NCBI GenBank assembly: GCA_018813765.1
Contig: JAHJBC010000008.1
Span: 1 to 64,000 of the forward strand
Length of the DNA: 64,000 bases
Source: Gammaproteobacteria bacterium
GTDB lineage: Bacteria; Pseudomonadota; Gammaproteobacteria; Burkholderiales; Gallionellaceae
Reading direction: 5' to 3'
Positions 36,011 through 44,539 of this stretch are shown one piece after another; position 1 is the stretch's first letter; each line of letters starts with the position of its first letter. Both the position numbers and the translations under genes were made by a program. The notes beneath the pieces were generated by a model, which was not told where the DNA came from, did not search any database, and saw nothing but the letters and a program-made list of their open reading frames with translations.

Positions 36011-36634
36011 ATGAGAGGTATCAAGTCCCTGAGTGTTGCCGCGCTGCTGGCAACACTTTCCGGAACGGCGCTGGCGCAAGAGGCGGCATTCGAGTTGCCG
36101 CTGACATCCGGCGCTTATGTCAAAGACTATGAATCGTTCAAACTGGCCGCGAACGATGTGCAGCCGACTTCGGTTAAGAAGTCGGACAACGTCGCCCCCG
36201 AGGTCAAAAAGTCCGATTTCGAGCCGCCGCTGTTCTCCGGCAGCAACGCGCACAAATATCTGGGCTTGGCGACCATCGTCGGAGCGGCATTGACCGGATT
36301 GAACCATCCGCCGGAGAACGAATGCGAGTCGGCATCCTGTCCGCCGCCGCAGCCGCGCGAGACCAACGGCACCCATGCCAAACTGGCACGCGCCACCGTT
36401 GCACTGGCGGCCGCCACCGTGGTTACCGGACTCGTGGCGCACTGGGACGACTTCCATCTGGAAGACGGCATCACCGATCCGGACAACATGCATGCGTTGC
36501 TGGGTACGGCGGGCATGCTGACCATGGCGTATGCGGTTTCCAAAGCCGCCGATCCCTATGACAGCAACGGCCACGCCGGTAAGGCCATCGCCGGTGCGGC
36601 GCTGATGGCTGTGGCGATCAAGATCACCTGGTGA
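36011..36634 (+). CDS. Membrane protein with repeated His motifs in the cytochrome operon
   Basis: The 207-residue precursor has a signal peptide (SLSVAALLATLSGTALA) and then four hydrophobic helices, three of which start with or contain His: HKYLGLATIVGAALTGL, HAKLARATVALAAATVV and NMHALLGTAGMLTMAY. The arrangement resembles a haem-binding helical bundle of b561/DOMON-associated type, but I cannot assign a family. It includes ECESASCPPPQP, a Cys-containing periplasmic or cytosolic loop. ATG at 36011 follows GAGGAG. It lies between the cytochrome b and SHP genes. Confidence 0.7.
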   Translation: MRGIKSLSVAALLATLSGTALAQEAAFELPLTSGAYVKDYESFKLAANDVQPTSVKKSDNVAPEVKKSDFEPPLFSGSNAHKYLGLATIVGAALTGLNHPPENECESASCPPPQPRETNGTHAKLARATVALAAATVVTGLVAHWDDFHLEDGITDPDNMHALLGTAGMLTMAYAVSKAADPYDSNGHAGKAIAGAALMAVAIKITW

Positions 36635-36647
36635 GGGAGACATCGGA

Positions 36648-37049
36648 ATGAAACTGCAAAAGATAGTGATGACGGCGTGCATGCTGCTGGCGACATCCGC
36701 CGCGATGGCGACACCGGCCACAGACGGATTGTTCTCGCGCTACAAGGCGCAGGGCGCTGCCGGTTTCGACGCCGCGCGCGGAGACAAGGCCTGGCACAAG
36801 GAAACCCAGGGCGAGGATGGACAGACGATGTCCTGTTCCACCTGCCATGGCAAAGACCTGGGCAAGGAAGGCAAACATCACAAGACCGGCAAGGTCATCG
36901 CCCCGATGGCGCCCAGCGTCAACAAGGACCGCTTCACCGATGCGAAGAAGATCGAGAAATGGTTCAAGCGCAATTGCAACGATGTCCTGGCGCGCGAATG
37001 CACCGCACAGGAAAAGGGCGATTACCTCAAGTTCCTGCTCGATAAATAA
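36648..37049 (+). CDS. DUF1924 / SHP-like monohaem cytochrome c
   Basis: The 133-residue precursor has a signal peptide (about 1-21) and one haem site, CSTCH (63-67). Sequence and context match the DUF1924 family, which includes the Sphaeroides haem protein, an oxygen-binding cytochrome c with Asn as distal ligand. Asn and Cys in FKRNCNDVLARECT fit the distal Asn and disulfide described for SHP. It is followed by its dihaem partner, with the stop codon TAA overlapping an upstream ATG. Confidence 0.85.
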   Translation: MKLQKIVMTACMLLATSAAMATPATDGLFSRYKAQGAAGFDAARGDKAWHKETQGEDGQTMSCSTCHGKDLGKEGKHHKTGKVIAPMAPSVNKDRFTDAKKIEKWFKRNCNDVLARECTAQEKGDYLKFLLDK

Positions 37050-37066
37050 TGACTGGAGAAAAGAAG

Positions 37067-37630
37067 ATGCGAAATACATTCAAGACAGCACTGCTGGCAG
37101 CCGCGTTGCTGACGGGCAGCGGAAGCGCGATGGCGGAAGAGAACTTCTTCTTGTGGTTGGTCAACTTCACGCGCCAGAAGGAAGTGCAACCGGTCGACAA
37201 CAAGGCCTGGAATGAAGAGTGCGGTTCCTGCCATCTTGCCTATCAGCCGGGCCTGTTGCCGGGCAAGTCCTGGGCGAAGTTGCTGGACGAGAAGGCACTG
37301 GCCGACCACTTCGGCGAGGATGCCTCGCTGGACGACGACACGCTGAAGGCGCTGCGCGTGTACGCGCTGGAGAACGCGGCCGACAAATCCTGGCACAAGC
37401 GCTCGCGCAAGATCGCCCAGGCGACCGCAGACGGAGAGGCACCGCTGCGCATCGTCGAGGTGCGCTACATCAAGCGCAAGCATCACGATATCACCGAGAA
37501 GATGATCAAGGGCAACAAGGACGTGAAGTCGCTCAGCTACTGCAACACCTGCCACACCAAGGCGGAAGAGGGCATCTACGACGAGGATACCGTGGACATT
37601 CCCAACTTTGGGGGCCACGACTACGATTGA
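37067..37630 (+). CDS. Dihaem cytochrome c (DHC)
   Basis: The 187-residue precursor has a signal peptide ending near ALLTGSGSAMA and two haem motifs, CGSCH (52-56) and a late CNTCH. This is the DHC family, which donates electrons to SHP. The ATG at 37067 (GGAGAAAAGAAG upstream) is preferred to the ATG at 37049, which overlaps the SHP stop. It ends the operon and is followed by a terminator. The stand-alone gene at 9591 is a paralogue. Confidence 0.9.
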   Translation: MRNTFKTALLAAALLTGSGSAMAEENFFLWLVNFTRQKEVQPVDNKAWNEECGSCHLAYQPGLLPGKSWAKLLDEKALADHFGEDASLDDDTLKALRVYALENAADKSWHKRSRKIAQATADGEAPLRIVEVRYIKRKHHDITEKMIKGNKDVKSLSYCNTCHTKAEEGIYDEDTVDIPNFGGHDYD

Positions 37631-37678
37631 TCGCATGATCCCAAAACAGAATCCGACCAGAACAATCGGATGAAGGAA

Positions 37679-37705
37679 GGGCAGCGCAAGCTGCCCTTTT
37701 TATTG
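37679..37705 (+). terminator. Rho-independent terminator of the SHP/DHC operon
   Basis: GGGCAGC-GCAA-GCTGCCC followed by TTTTTATT forms a 7-bp G+C stem with a tetraloop and T-run, 49 bp past the DHC stop. Confidence 0.85.
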
Positions 37706-37795
37706 CCGCCCCAAGTTCTGGCTGCTACAGTTCGCCCCCTCCGGGAGGAGAGGTATGGGGAACCGGATAACACCGTAAAGAACGAAAGGGTGACC

Positions 37796-38839
37796 ATGCA
37801 GGACCAGCACGGGCAGCAGCATCGCAGTTTCGAATTCACCGGCAATGGCTGGGAATATTTCAAGATATGGATCGTCAACCTGTTGCTGTCCATCCTCACG
37901 CTGGGTATTTATAGCGCCTGGGCCAAGGTCAGGCGACTGCAGTATTTCTATCGCAACACGCGCATCGACGGCGGCAGCTTCGACTATCACGGTCAGCCCA
38001 AAGCCATCCTGAAAGGGCGACTCATCGCCTTCGGTCTGTTGTTCGGATACAACACCGCGCTCGAATTCAACCCGATACTGGGTCTGGTAATCGGCCTGGT
38101 GCTCGCGGTGGTGATGCCCTGGCTGCTGATGCGTTCGCTGCAATTCAAACTGTACAACAGCAGTTACCGCGGCCTGCGCTTCGGCTTCGCGGGCGACACG
38201 CGCGGTGCCTACCGCGCCTTCCTGCTGTTCCCGATGCTGGCCGGTATGACAATCTACCTGCTGGCGCCGCTCGCGCACCAGCGCATCAAACAATACCAGT
38301 TCGAGAACAGCCGCTTCGGCAGTTCGAAATTCAGTTTCGGCGCATCGGCAAAGGGCTTCTATCTGATCTATCTGTCGTCGGTGGCCGTAATGGCCGGTTC
38401 GCTGCTCTTGGTGGTCGCATTGGCAAGGATGCTCGGTTCCGGCGTCGCCGGTGCGGCGGGCATCGCTACCGGAATGGCCGCCGCCGGGCCGTTGCTCATA
38501 CTCATCATGGTGATCGCGGTGCTGGTTGTGGGCAGTCTGTTTAGCGCCTACATGCAGAATCTGGTGTGGGGAAGCACCGGACTGGGGCCGCACCAGTTCT
38601 TCAGCGAACTATCCGCGCGCCGACTGATGTGGGTGCGCGTGACCAATTTCCTCGGGGTGGTATTGACGCTGGGCCTGTTCACGCCGTTCGCCGCCATCCG
38701 CATCGCCCGCCTCAAACTCGAATCCATGGGCATGGCGGTCAGCGGAGACCTGTCCGGATTCGTCGCCGACCAGCAGCAACAGGCGACCGCCGCAGGCGAG
38801 GAAGCCGCCGAGATGTTCGATGTCGACATCTCCTTCTGA
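37796..38839 (+). CDS. YjgN/DUF898 membrane protein
   Basis: A 347-residue inner-membrane protein with about six helices. Family markers are FTGNGWEYFKIWIVNLLLSILTLGIYSAWAKVRRLQYFYRNT and a repeat of the same theme near 330 (LTLGLFTPFAAIRIARLK). Function of DUF898 is unknown. The ATG at 37796 follows GAAAGGGTGACC. The next gene, an M48 peptidase, begins 20 nt before its stop, so the two are coupled and may function as a membrane-protease pair. Confidence 0.9.
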   Translation: MQDQHGQQHRSFEFTGNGWEYFKIWIVNLLLSILTLGIYSAWAKVRRLQYFYRNTRIDGGSFDYHGQPKAILKGRLIAFGLLFGYNTALEFNPILGLVIGLVLAVVMPWLLMRSLQFKLYNSSYRGLRFGFAGDTRGAYRAFLLFPMLAGMTIYLLAPLAHQRIKQYQFENSRFGSSKFSFGASAKGFYLIYLSSVAVMAGSLLLVVALARMLGSGVAGAAGIATGMAAAGPLLILIMVIAVLVVGSLFSAYMQNLVWGSTGLGPHQFFSELSARRLMWVRVTNFLGVVLTLGLFTPFAAIRIARLKLESMGMAVSGDLSGFVADQQQQATAAGEEAAEMFDVDISF

Positions 38840-39881
38840 CGCCACCGTCCGCGTCGCCGCCGCCTGGTACGACGGACAGACCGCCGCGAGCAGGCCGGTA
38901 TCGCTTTCCGTCGAGGATGGAGAGCTGCTGCTGAGCGGCAGTGCGGGCGTAACGCGCTGGCCGCTGGCCGAAGTGCACGTCTCCGAAAGATTGGGCAATA
39001 CGCCGCGTCTGCTCACCTATGCTGGCGGCGGGCATTGCGAAGTGAACGACCAGGCCGGTCTCGACCGCCTGCTGGCGCATGCCGGCGTGCACCGGAACTG
39101 GCTGGACCGTTTGCAGCACAGCCTGCCCTGGGCGCTTGCAGCGGTGGTGCTCACCGTCGCCGTGTTTGCCGGCTCCTACCGTTACCTGCTGCCGTGGGGA
39201 GCGGAAGCGCTTTCCATGCGCGTACCGGGCACTGTGCTGCAAAAGATGGGCGACTCCACGCTGGAAACGCTGGACCGCTACATGCTCAAACCGAGCAAAC
39301 TGGATGCGGCGCGCCAGCAGCGACTCAGCGAGGAATTTGCGCGGCTCCATCCGCCGCTCGATGCACAGTTGCAGTACCGCATCGTCTATCGCAGCTCACC
39401 CATGGGCCCCAACGCCTTCGCCCTGCCGGACGGCACCATCGTCATGCTGGACGAACTGGTCGAACTGACCGAAGACGACAACGAGATCCTCGCCGTGCTC
39501 GCGCACGAACGCGGCCACGTCGAGCGCCGCCATGCCATGCGCATGGTGCTGCAAAGCTCGGTCGTCGGACTGGTGCTGGCCTGGTACGTGGGCGACGTCA
39601 GCGGCCTGCTGGCGACCGCACCGGCCATCATCATGCAGGCGAAATATTCGCGCGACATGGAACGCGAAGCGGATATCTATGCCGAGCAGACCATGCAGGC
39701 CAACGGAATGTCGCCCTGCCTGCTGGTGACCATACTCGACAAGATGGAAGCCGCCTACCGCGAAAAAGAGAAGAAGCTCCACCCGCAGCGCGAGACAGCC
39801 CAGGAAGACAGCACGATGGATTATCTTTCCAGCCACCCGGCAACAAAAGAACGCGCGCAATTGCTGTGTCCGCGCCAATGA
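38820..39881 (+). CDS. M48-family metallopeptidase, membrane-anchored
   Basis: A 353-residue protein. One hydrophobic helix (about 99-121, ALAAVVLTVAVFAGSYRYLLPWG) precedes the M48 peptidase domain. The zinc site is H229-E-R-G-H233, and SRDMEREADIYAEQTM supplies the third ligand Glu and the Asp typical of M48. The domain orientation suggests periplasmic proteolysis, as in BepA/LoiP-type quality-control enzymes. It overlaps the DUF898 gene by 20 nt and is 22 bp ahead of hslO, so the three genes look co-transcribed. Confidence 0.9.
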   Translation: MSTSPSDATVRVAAAWYDGQTAASRPVSLSVEDGELLLSGSAGVTRWPLAEVHVSERLGNTPRLLTYAGGGHCEVNDQAGLDRLLAHAGVHRNWLDRLQHSLPWALAAVVLTVAVFAGSYRYLLPWGAEALSMRVPGTVLQKMGDSTLETLDRYMLKPSKLDAARQQRLSEEFARLHPPLDAQLQYRIVYRSSPMGPNAFALPDGTIVMLDELVELTEDDNEILAVLAHERGHVERRHAMRMVLQSSVVGLVLAWYVGDVSGLLATAPAIIMQAKYSRDMEREADIYAEQTMQANGMSPCLLVTILDKMEAAYREKEKKLHPQRETAQEDSTMDYLSSHPATKERAQLLCPRQ

Positions 39882-39903
39882 ACGCCGTGATGGCGAGTGC
39901 ACC

Positions 39904-40785
39904 ATGAAAAACTCATCCGATACCCTGCGTCGTTTCCTGTTCGAACATGCCTCCCTGCGCGGCGAGATCGTGCGTCTTGACGCGACCTGGCAGGCCGTGA
40001 TTGAACGCCACGACTACCCCGATGTATTGCGCGACCTGATGGGCGAACTGTGTGTCGCCGCCGTGCTGCTGGCCGCCACGCTCAAGCTGCAGGGCGCTAT
40101 GGTGCTGCAGATCCACGGCAAGGGCGCGCTGAAACTGCTGGTGGTGGAATGCACCGGCGATCTTGAGTTGCGCGCCACGGCCAAGTGGGAGGGCGACCTG
40201 GCGCAAGGCACATTGCAAGAACTGGTCGGCGACGGTCGCTTCGTCATCACGCTCGATCCCAAGGACGGCAACCAGGCCTACCAGGGCATCGTCGCGCTGG
40301 AAGGCGACAGCATCGCCGAGATCTTGCAGAACTACATGACGCGCTCGGAACAACTGGAGACGCGCCTGTGGCTGGCGGCAGACGGCAAGAGCGCCGGCGG
40401 CATGCTGCTGCAAAAACTGCCCCAGCCGAACGAAGTGCCGGACGATGAGCCGTGGGAGAACGCGGTGCAGATCGCCAACACGCTAAAGCCGGAAGAATTG
40501 CTCAACGTGCCCTCGGCCGAACTGGTGCACCTGCTGTATCACGAAGAAGATATCCGCTTGTTCGACGAACAGGATGTGGTGTTCCGCTGCACCTGCTCGC
40601 GCGATAACGTGGCGCGCATGCTGCGCATGATGGGGCGCGAAGAAGTGGAGGCCATCATCGCCGAGCGCGGCGATGTCGAGGTGCATTGCGAATTCTGCAA
40701 CCAGCGCTATGTCTTCGACCGGGTGGACGCGAATGCGGCATTTTCCGATGTCATGGCAGTGTCAGCGAACAAGACGCTCCATTAA
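39904..40785 (+). CDS. hslO: Hsp33 redox-regulated chaperone
   Basis: Hsp33 is a cytosolic holdase activated by oxidation. The 293-residue protein has normal length. The zinc/redox cysteines are in FRCTCSRDNVARML (C-x-C) and HCEFCNQRY (C-x-x-C) near the C-terminus. The N-terminal folding domain has LVVECTGDLELRATAKW, and YHEEDIRLFD precedes the redox switch. The stop is 2 bp before a repeat that also borders the restriction island. Confidence 0.95.
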   Translation: MKNSSDTLRRFLFEHASLRGEIVRLDATWQAVIERHDYPDVLRDLMGELCVAAVLLAATLKLQGAMVLQIHGKGALKLLVVECTGDLELRATAKWEGDLAQGTLQELVGDGRFVITLDPKDGNQAYQGIVALEGDSIAEILQNYMTRSEQLETRLWLAADGKSAGGMLLQKLPQPNEVPDDEPWENAVQIANTLKPEELLNVPSAELVHLLYHEEDIRLFDEQDVVFRCTCSRDNVARMLRMMGREEVEAIIAERGDVEVHCEFCNQRYVFDRVDANAAFSDVMAVSANKTLH

Positions 40786-40787
40786 AT

Positions 40788-40810
40788 GGGAGCGCCGACG
40801 TCCCGTCGGC
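40788..40810 (+). repeat. 23-bp repeat, left flank of the restriction-modification island
   Basis: The sequence starts GGGAGCGCCGACGTCC and ends CGTCGGC, containing the hairpin GCCGAC-GTCCC-GTCGGC. Its exact reverse complement is at 44544-44566. Confidence 0.85.
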
Positions 40811-41009
40811 CAATCAGCTTAGATGCAACAGGGGCTGACAGGCATTGTCCGATGTTCGGCCGTTGCGGAAATTCAGGATAGAGGCGCACTACTTCCGCTA
40901 TTGCCAATAGTAGTCGCTAGATTTTATGAGTGGCAAAAACAATTCGACTCCGGTACATTTCATTTTGTAATGCGGTCATAAACGGCACAGGCGAAAAGGC
41001 ATTCACGAC
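40811..41009. other. Upstream region of the restriction-modification-like operon
   Basis: About 200 bp without a gene, changing from G+C-rich to A+T-rich toward 41010. The promoter of the two-gene operon should be here; I cannot place its boxes reliably. Confidence 0.4.
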
Positions 41010-42116
41010 ATGAAAACAATCAAATCCAGTAGTAATCCCCCAAAGTCAGAGCGTATCCTAGTTTCTGCGCTTGACTTTGATCCTGAGAATCCACGTTTCC
41101 CTCCTGACATTGCAAGCGGTCCGATTGAAACTCTCATTGAGCGCTTTGTGCGCGATGAACGGCTGCTGGAAGTCGTCACCTCGATTGCTGACCAGGGCTA
41201 CTTTGAAGGCGAGCCACTGCTCGTCACCAAGCATGGCAGTAAGTATCACGTCATCGAAGGAAATCGGCGACTCGCCGCGCTAAAATTGCTTAATCGACAG
41301 ATCGATGTTCCAGAGGGTCGAACATCTATTGAGGATGTAGTTGAAAATTCAGACCACCGCCCAAATAAGGTCCCCTGCCTAGTCTTTGATGACAGCACTG
41401 AAGTGCTGCGATACCTTGGCTTTCGCCATATCACAGGCATCAAATCATGGAGCTCTTTACAGAAAGCACGCTACTTAAAACGCCTGAAAGACACTTTTTA
41501 CCAAGGCGTTGAAGGAAGAAATTTGCTCATTCGCCTTGCACGAGAGATTGGAAGTCGGTCGGATTATGTTGGACAGATGCTCTCCGCACTCAATGTGTAC
41601 GAGCGCGCAGAGAAAAGTGGGTTCTATGATGTAAAAGGGCTGAATCCTGATGAGATTGATTTTTCTGTACTTGCAACAGGGCTCTCCTACTCTAACATCG
41701 CAGAATATATCGGTCTGGACGGTAGGCAAGATATGGTCGGAGAAGACCTTTCGGATAAACATCTAAAAAACCTGCTCACTTGGATGTTCGTCGCACGAGA
41801 GAATCAAAGGTCCATATTAGGAGAGTCGCGCAATCTTAAAAAACTCGCAGCCATTGTTGAATCTCATGATGCAATCAACATATTGATCAAAGAAGGAAAT
41901 CTGGACGCTGCCTTTCAGTTGAGCAAGGGGCCCGCTCAGGCTCTCAACTTGGCCCTGAAGAGCATCGAAAAGCGCCTCAAAGATGCGTGGGGATGGATGC
42001 CGCTTATAGACAAACCAGAACCCGGAGACGATGAACGCGCAGACAACATCCGCAAACTGGCGGCAGATCTGCGCAACGCAATACGCGACAAGAACTCTGA
42101 GGAAGAAGATGACTGA
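41010..42116 (+). CDS. ParB-like N-terminal domain protein in a restriction-modification island
   Basis: In this 368-residue protein, residues about 15-110 form a ParB/Srx-like nucleotide-binding domain: VSALDFDPENPRFPP, then EGEPLLVTKHGSKYHVIEGNRRLAALKLL, with the GNRR motif near 88-91 that binds the nucleotide in ParB-type NTPases. Further helices (160-300) resemble the DNA-binding region of ParB relatives. No ParA is nearby, so plasmid partition is unlikely; co-occurrence with a methyltransferase suggests a defence or regulatory role. The stop overlaps the next gene's start by 8 nt. Confidence 0.75.
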   Translation: MKTIKSSSNPPKSERILVSALDFDPENPRFPPDIASGPIETLIERFVRDERLLEVVTSIADQGYFEGEPLLVTKHGSKYHVIEGNRRLAALKLLNRQIDVPEGRTSIEDVVENSDHRPNKVPCLVFDDSTEVLRYLGFRHITGIKSWSSLQKARYLKRLKDTFYQGVEGRNLLIRLAREIGSRSDYVGQMLSALNVYERAEKSGFYDVKGLNPDEIDFSVLATGLSYSNIAEYIGLDGRQDMVGEDLSDKHLKNLLTWMFVARENQRSILGESRNLKKLAAIVESHDAINILIKEGNLDAAFQLSKGPAQALNLALKSIEKRLKDAWGWMPLIDKPEPGDDERADNIRKLAADLRNAIRDKNSEEEDD

Positions 42117-43128
42117 TCCAGTCCTGAAAGACATCACTTCCGCACCCAACGCTGGTCGCCATGAACTGTATCGCTGGTGCGATTACATTGAATTACGCTG
42201 CCTCTCCCATGTGGACAAGCGCTTTTCACGCGATGCACTTGTCGAATCACTCTCTGAATCTGCTGAAATCACCTCGGACGAGCCCGAAGAGAATAACGAG
42301 AGCGAGAACGAAGATGGTGAAGAATACATTGAAGCCGTCAGCGATTCAGCTACGGTCAACGATAGAAATGAGCAACATTCCGATTCATGCTTCAGACACC
42401 TGCGCTGGCGGGCAAGTGCTTTTGGCGAACATTGGCCATTCGCACTGGATGAGCACACCAAGGAAATCTGCATCAAACCAGAACTAACCGACATCCATAA
42501 GTTCTACATTTCACTGCTAATATCAGCATCGCTCAGCTACGTCCCCAAGAAGCGATGGAGGGGACTCACCGGACTATTTGAGGAGGCATCGACCGAAATT
42601 CTGAGGCGGTTGATGCCACAAGGGGCAGAGGTGCACCCCTTCGGCGCGGCAAATACCAAGCGTTATACCGGGCATTTATTCGACCGACTGACGAAACTTG
42701 CCCAAGATGTTCGCGGCACGCTCGACCTAAAAAGGGAGCACTTCGCACCTCATGACAGCGGCGATAGCGGGCTGGATATTGTTGCTTGGCACGACCTCGG
42801 TGACGAACGTAAATGTATCCCTGCCGCGTTCGCCCAATGCGGCTGCACCGCAAGCGGGTGGCCTGACAAAATGCTGCAAGCCTCTCCCTCTCATCTCGGT
42901 GCCCATTTGAAAACCACACACCAATGGGAAACTTACTACTTCATGCCGCTCGACCTATCGACGGAAATTGGTGGGAGAATGGATTGGCAGATGCTATCGG
43001 ATTTCAGCAGTGCCATAGTAATTGATCGTCTGAGATTCATCCGCTTGACCGCAAGCTACACCATCCCGCCCGCGCACATCACAGCTGCCGCCTATGTCAA
43101 TGAAGCAATGGCGCTCGATCTGACTTAA
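42109..43128 (+). CDS. Putative PD-(D/E)XK-like restriction endonuclease partner
   Basis: A 339-residue cytosolic protein with no clear named family. A glutamate-rich acidic linker occurs at about 58-85. The region near residue 220 has SGDSGLDIVAWHDLGDE followed by AFAQCGCTASGWPDKM. A D-x-V-A-W strand followed by a (F)xQC strand is what is seen in PD-(D/E)XK-type nuclease cores and in uncharacterised FGQCATGxxWxxK proteins. The canonical catalytic Lys after the strand would be replaced by Gly/Cys, or supplied by K in WPDK. It is coupled to the ParB-like gene and overlaps the methyltransferase gene tail-to-tail by 4 nt. Confidence 0.55.
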   Translation: MTDPVLKDITSAPNAGRHELYRWCDYIELRCLSHVDKRFSRDALVESLSESAEITSDEPEENNESENEDGEEYIEAVSDSATVNDRNEQHSDSCFRHLRWRASAFGEHWPFALDEHTKEICIKPELTDIHKFYISLLISASLSYVPKKRWRGLTGLFEEASTEILRRLMPQGAEVHPFGAANTKRYTGHLFDRLTKLAQDVRGTLDLKREHFAPHDSGDSGLDIVAWHDLGDERKCIPAAFAQCGCTASGWPDKMLQASPSHLGAHLKTTHQWETYYFMPLDLSTEIGGRMDWQMLSDFSSAIVIDRLRFIRLTASYTIPPAHITAAAYVNEAMALDLT

Positions 43129-44069
43129 TCCCACACATCCGGTAGCGCCCGCGCCACGGCCTCGAACAACGGCGGCGGCACAGCATTGCCTGCCACGGTA
43201 TAGCGCATGTTCAGGCTGCCCGGCTCTGTATCGGGGAATACGAAATCGCGCGCGAAGCCTTGTAGTCTGGCAGCCTCGCGGTAACTGAATCGCCGCGCCC
43301 TGCCCTCGTGGGTGAATCTCCAGTCGTTGTGTCCGTGCTTCACCATAACAGGGCTCATCGGATGCAACGGCATGTGGCGTGGGTTGGCCACAATGGTCTT
43401 GGAGGGCTGTCCCCAATCACGGCGGCGGTCGCGGCTCATGTAATACCAGTGGAAGTCCAGATCGTAGAACTCCCCTTCAGGCCATTCTGGCAAGTCTCCG
43501 ATTGCATCTAAAATCGTCTTGTGCGCCGCTGATCTGTTTTCTCCATGTGTAGGCTCTGGGAATTGATACTCCACACCCAGATCTTCACGCATCCCCACGA
43601 TGAAGATGCGGCGGCGCTCCTGCGCCACGCCGTAATCCACCGCGTTGAGCACCTTGGCCTTCACGCGATAACCCGCCTCGGTGAACACCTTGAATTGGTC
43701 ATCCAGCAGGTGCGCGAAATTTGCGCGCACCATGCCAGAAACATTTTCCACGATGAATGCCTTGGGCTTGATGACGCGCAAGGCGCGGGCGAATTCCAGA
43801 TAAAGCGTATTGATCTTGCGTGACGGGTCACGCTTGCCGCCTTGGCTAAACCCCTGGCAGGGGTAGCAGCCCACCAACAATTCTGCCGCTGGAAAATGTT
43901 CAATCTTGCTCACATTACCCACGCGGTAATCCGTCTCGGAATGATTGGCCAGATAGACATCACGCGCGTAGGGCAGCAAATCGTTCGCCATGACGACATC
44001 AAATCCGGCTGCAGTAACCCCTGCATCCGAGCCTCCACATCCACTAAATAATGAAACTGCCTTAACCAT
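43125..44069 (-). CDS. DNA (cytosine-5)-methyltransferase
   Basis: This 314-residue protein has all core m5C-methyltransferase motifs. Motif I is VKAVSLFSGCGGSDAGVTAAGF. Motif IV is VGCYPCQGFSQGGKRD with the catalytic Cys. Motif VI is FIVENVSGM. Motif VIII is YGVAQERRRIFIVGMR. Motifs IX and X are REAARLQGF and AVPPPLFEAVA. The short target-recognition region (about 180-240) sets the unknown specificity. ATG at 44069 is preceded by AGGATTGGGT; a TTG at 44075 is in frame. It faces the two plus-strand genes and overlaps the last by 4 nt, an arrangement typical of compact restriction-modification loci. Confidence 0.95.
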   Translation of the reverse strand: MVKAVSLFSGCGGSDAGVTAAGFDVVMANDLLPYARDVYLANHSETDYRVGNVSKIEHFPAAELLVGCYPCQGFSQGGKRDPSRKINTLYLEFARALRVIKPKAFIVENVSGMVRANFAHLLDDQFKVFTEAGYRVKAKVLNAVDYGVAQERRRIFIVGMREDLGVEYQFPEPTHGENRSAAHKTILDAIGDLPEWPEGEFYDLDFHWYYMSRDRRRDWGQPSKTIVANPRHMPLHPMSPVMVKHGHNDWRFTHEGRARRFSYREAARLQGFARDFVFPDTEPGSLNMRYTVAGNAVPPPLFEAVARALPDVWD

Positions 44070-44170
44070 ACCCAATCCTATTTAGGCGTACATTCTAACG
44101 CAGAAGGTGTCCTGAAAATTGTGTAAAGCCGACATCCATAGAGATAATCGAAACTGGCTTCTATGGCCGA

Positions 44171-44434
44171 TTAGCCATCATCATCGTCATCCAGGCATTC
44201 GGCTTCATAGAAATCTGGATAGAAGGTGCTCAAGATTTTCCTGGTGGCCTGATCGGTTACGGTGACAGAGACCAGCGAATCACCTGCTTCGGGTTCGATG
44301 GTGTCGGTAGCATCCCTGGCAAAGGCTAGTGCTTCAGGTTGAGTGCCAAATCTATCCATCACAACAGCCCCTGCCTTTTTGTAATGGGCAGTTACCTCGT
44401 ACATCTTGTTTGGTGTCTCCGTTTGTTGTTTCAT
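44171..44434 (-). CDS. Small hypothetical protein beside the methyltransferase
   Basis: An 87-residue protein beginning MKQQTETPNKMYEVTAHYKK and ending in an acidic CLDDDDDG tail. It has no signal peptide, membrane helix or recognised domain. The pattern MYEVTAHYKKAGAVVMDRFGTQPEAL resembles small alpha-beta proteins of unknown function. The frame extends upstream to 44488 without a better start. It lies 101 bp upstream of the methyltransferase on the same strand, within the island, and might be a controller or unrelated cargo. Confidence 0.5.
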   Translation of the reverse strand: MKQQTETPNKMYEVTAHYKKAGAVVMDRFGTQPEALAFARDATDTIEPEAGDSLVSVTVTDQATRKILSTFYPDFYEAECLDDDDDG

Positions 44435-44539
44435 TTCATTTCCGATTGCTTCTGTGCTGTTCGCCTGCAGCGTGGCGTCACGCTGCAAGCGCCTGACAGG
44501 CGGATGACCCGAATCATCACTTCTGAGTTTGTTTGAAAA

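Noticed and set aside
40940-40972. Possible sigma70 promoter (TTCGAC, 17-bp spacer, TGTAAT) before the ParB-like gene
   Set aside because: The -35 match is poor, so I do not report it as a feature.
41010-42116. ParB-like gene considered as evidence for a plasmid or prophage partition locus
   Set aside because: There is no ParA, replication or phage gene nearby, and the partner genes are a methyltransferase and a nuclease-like protein.
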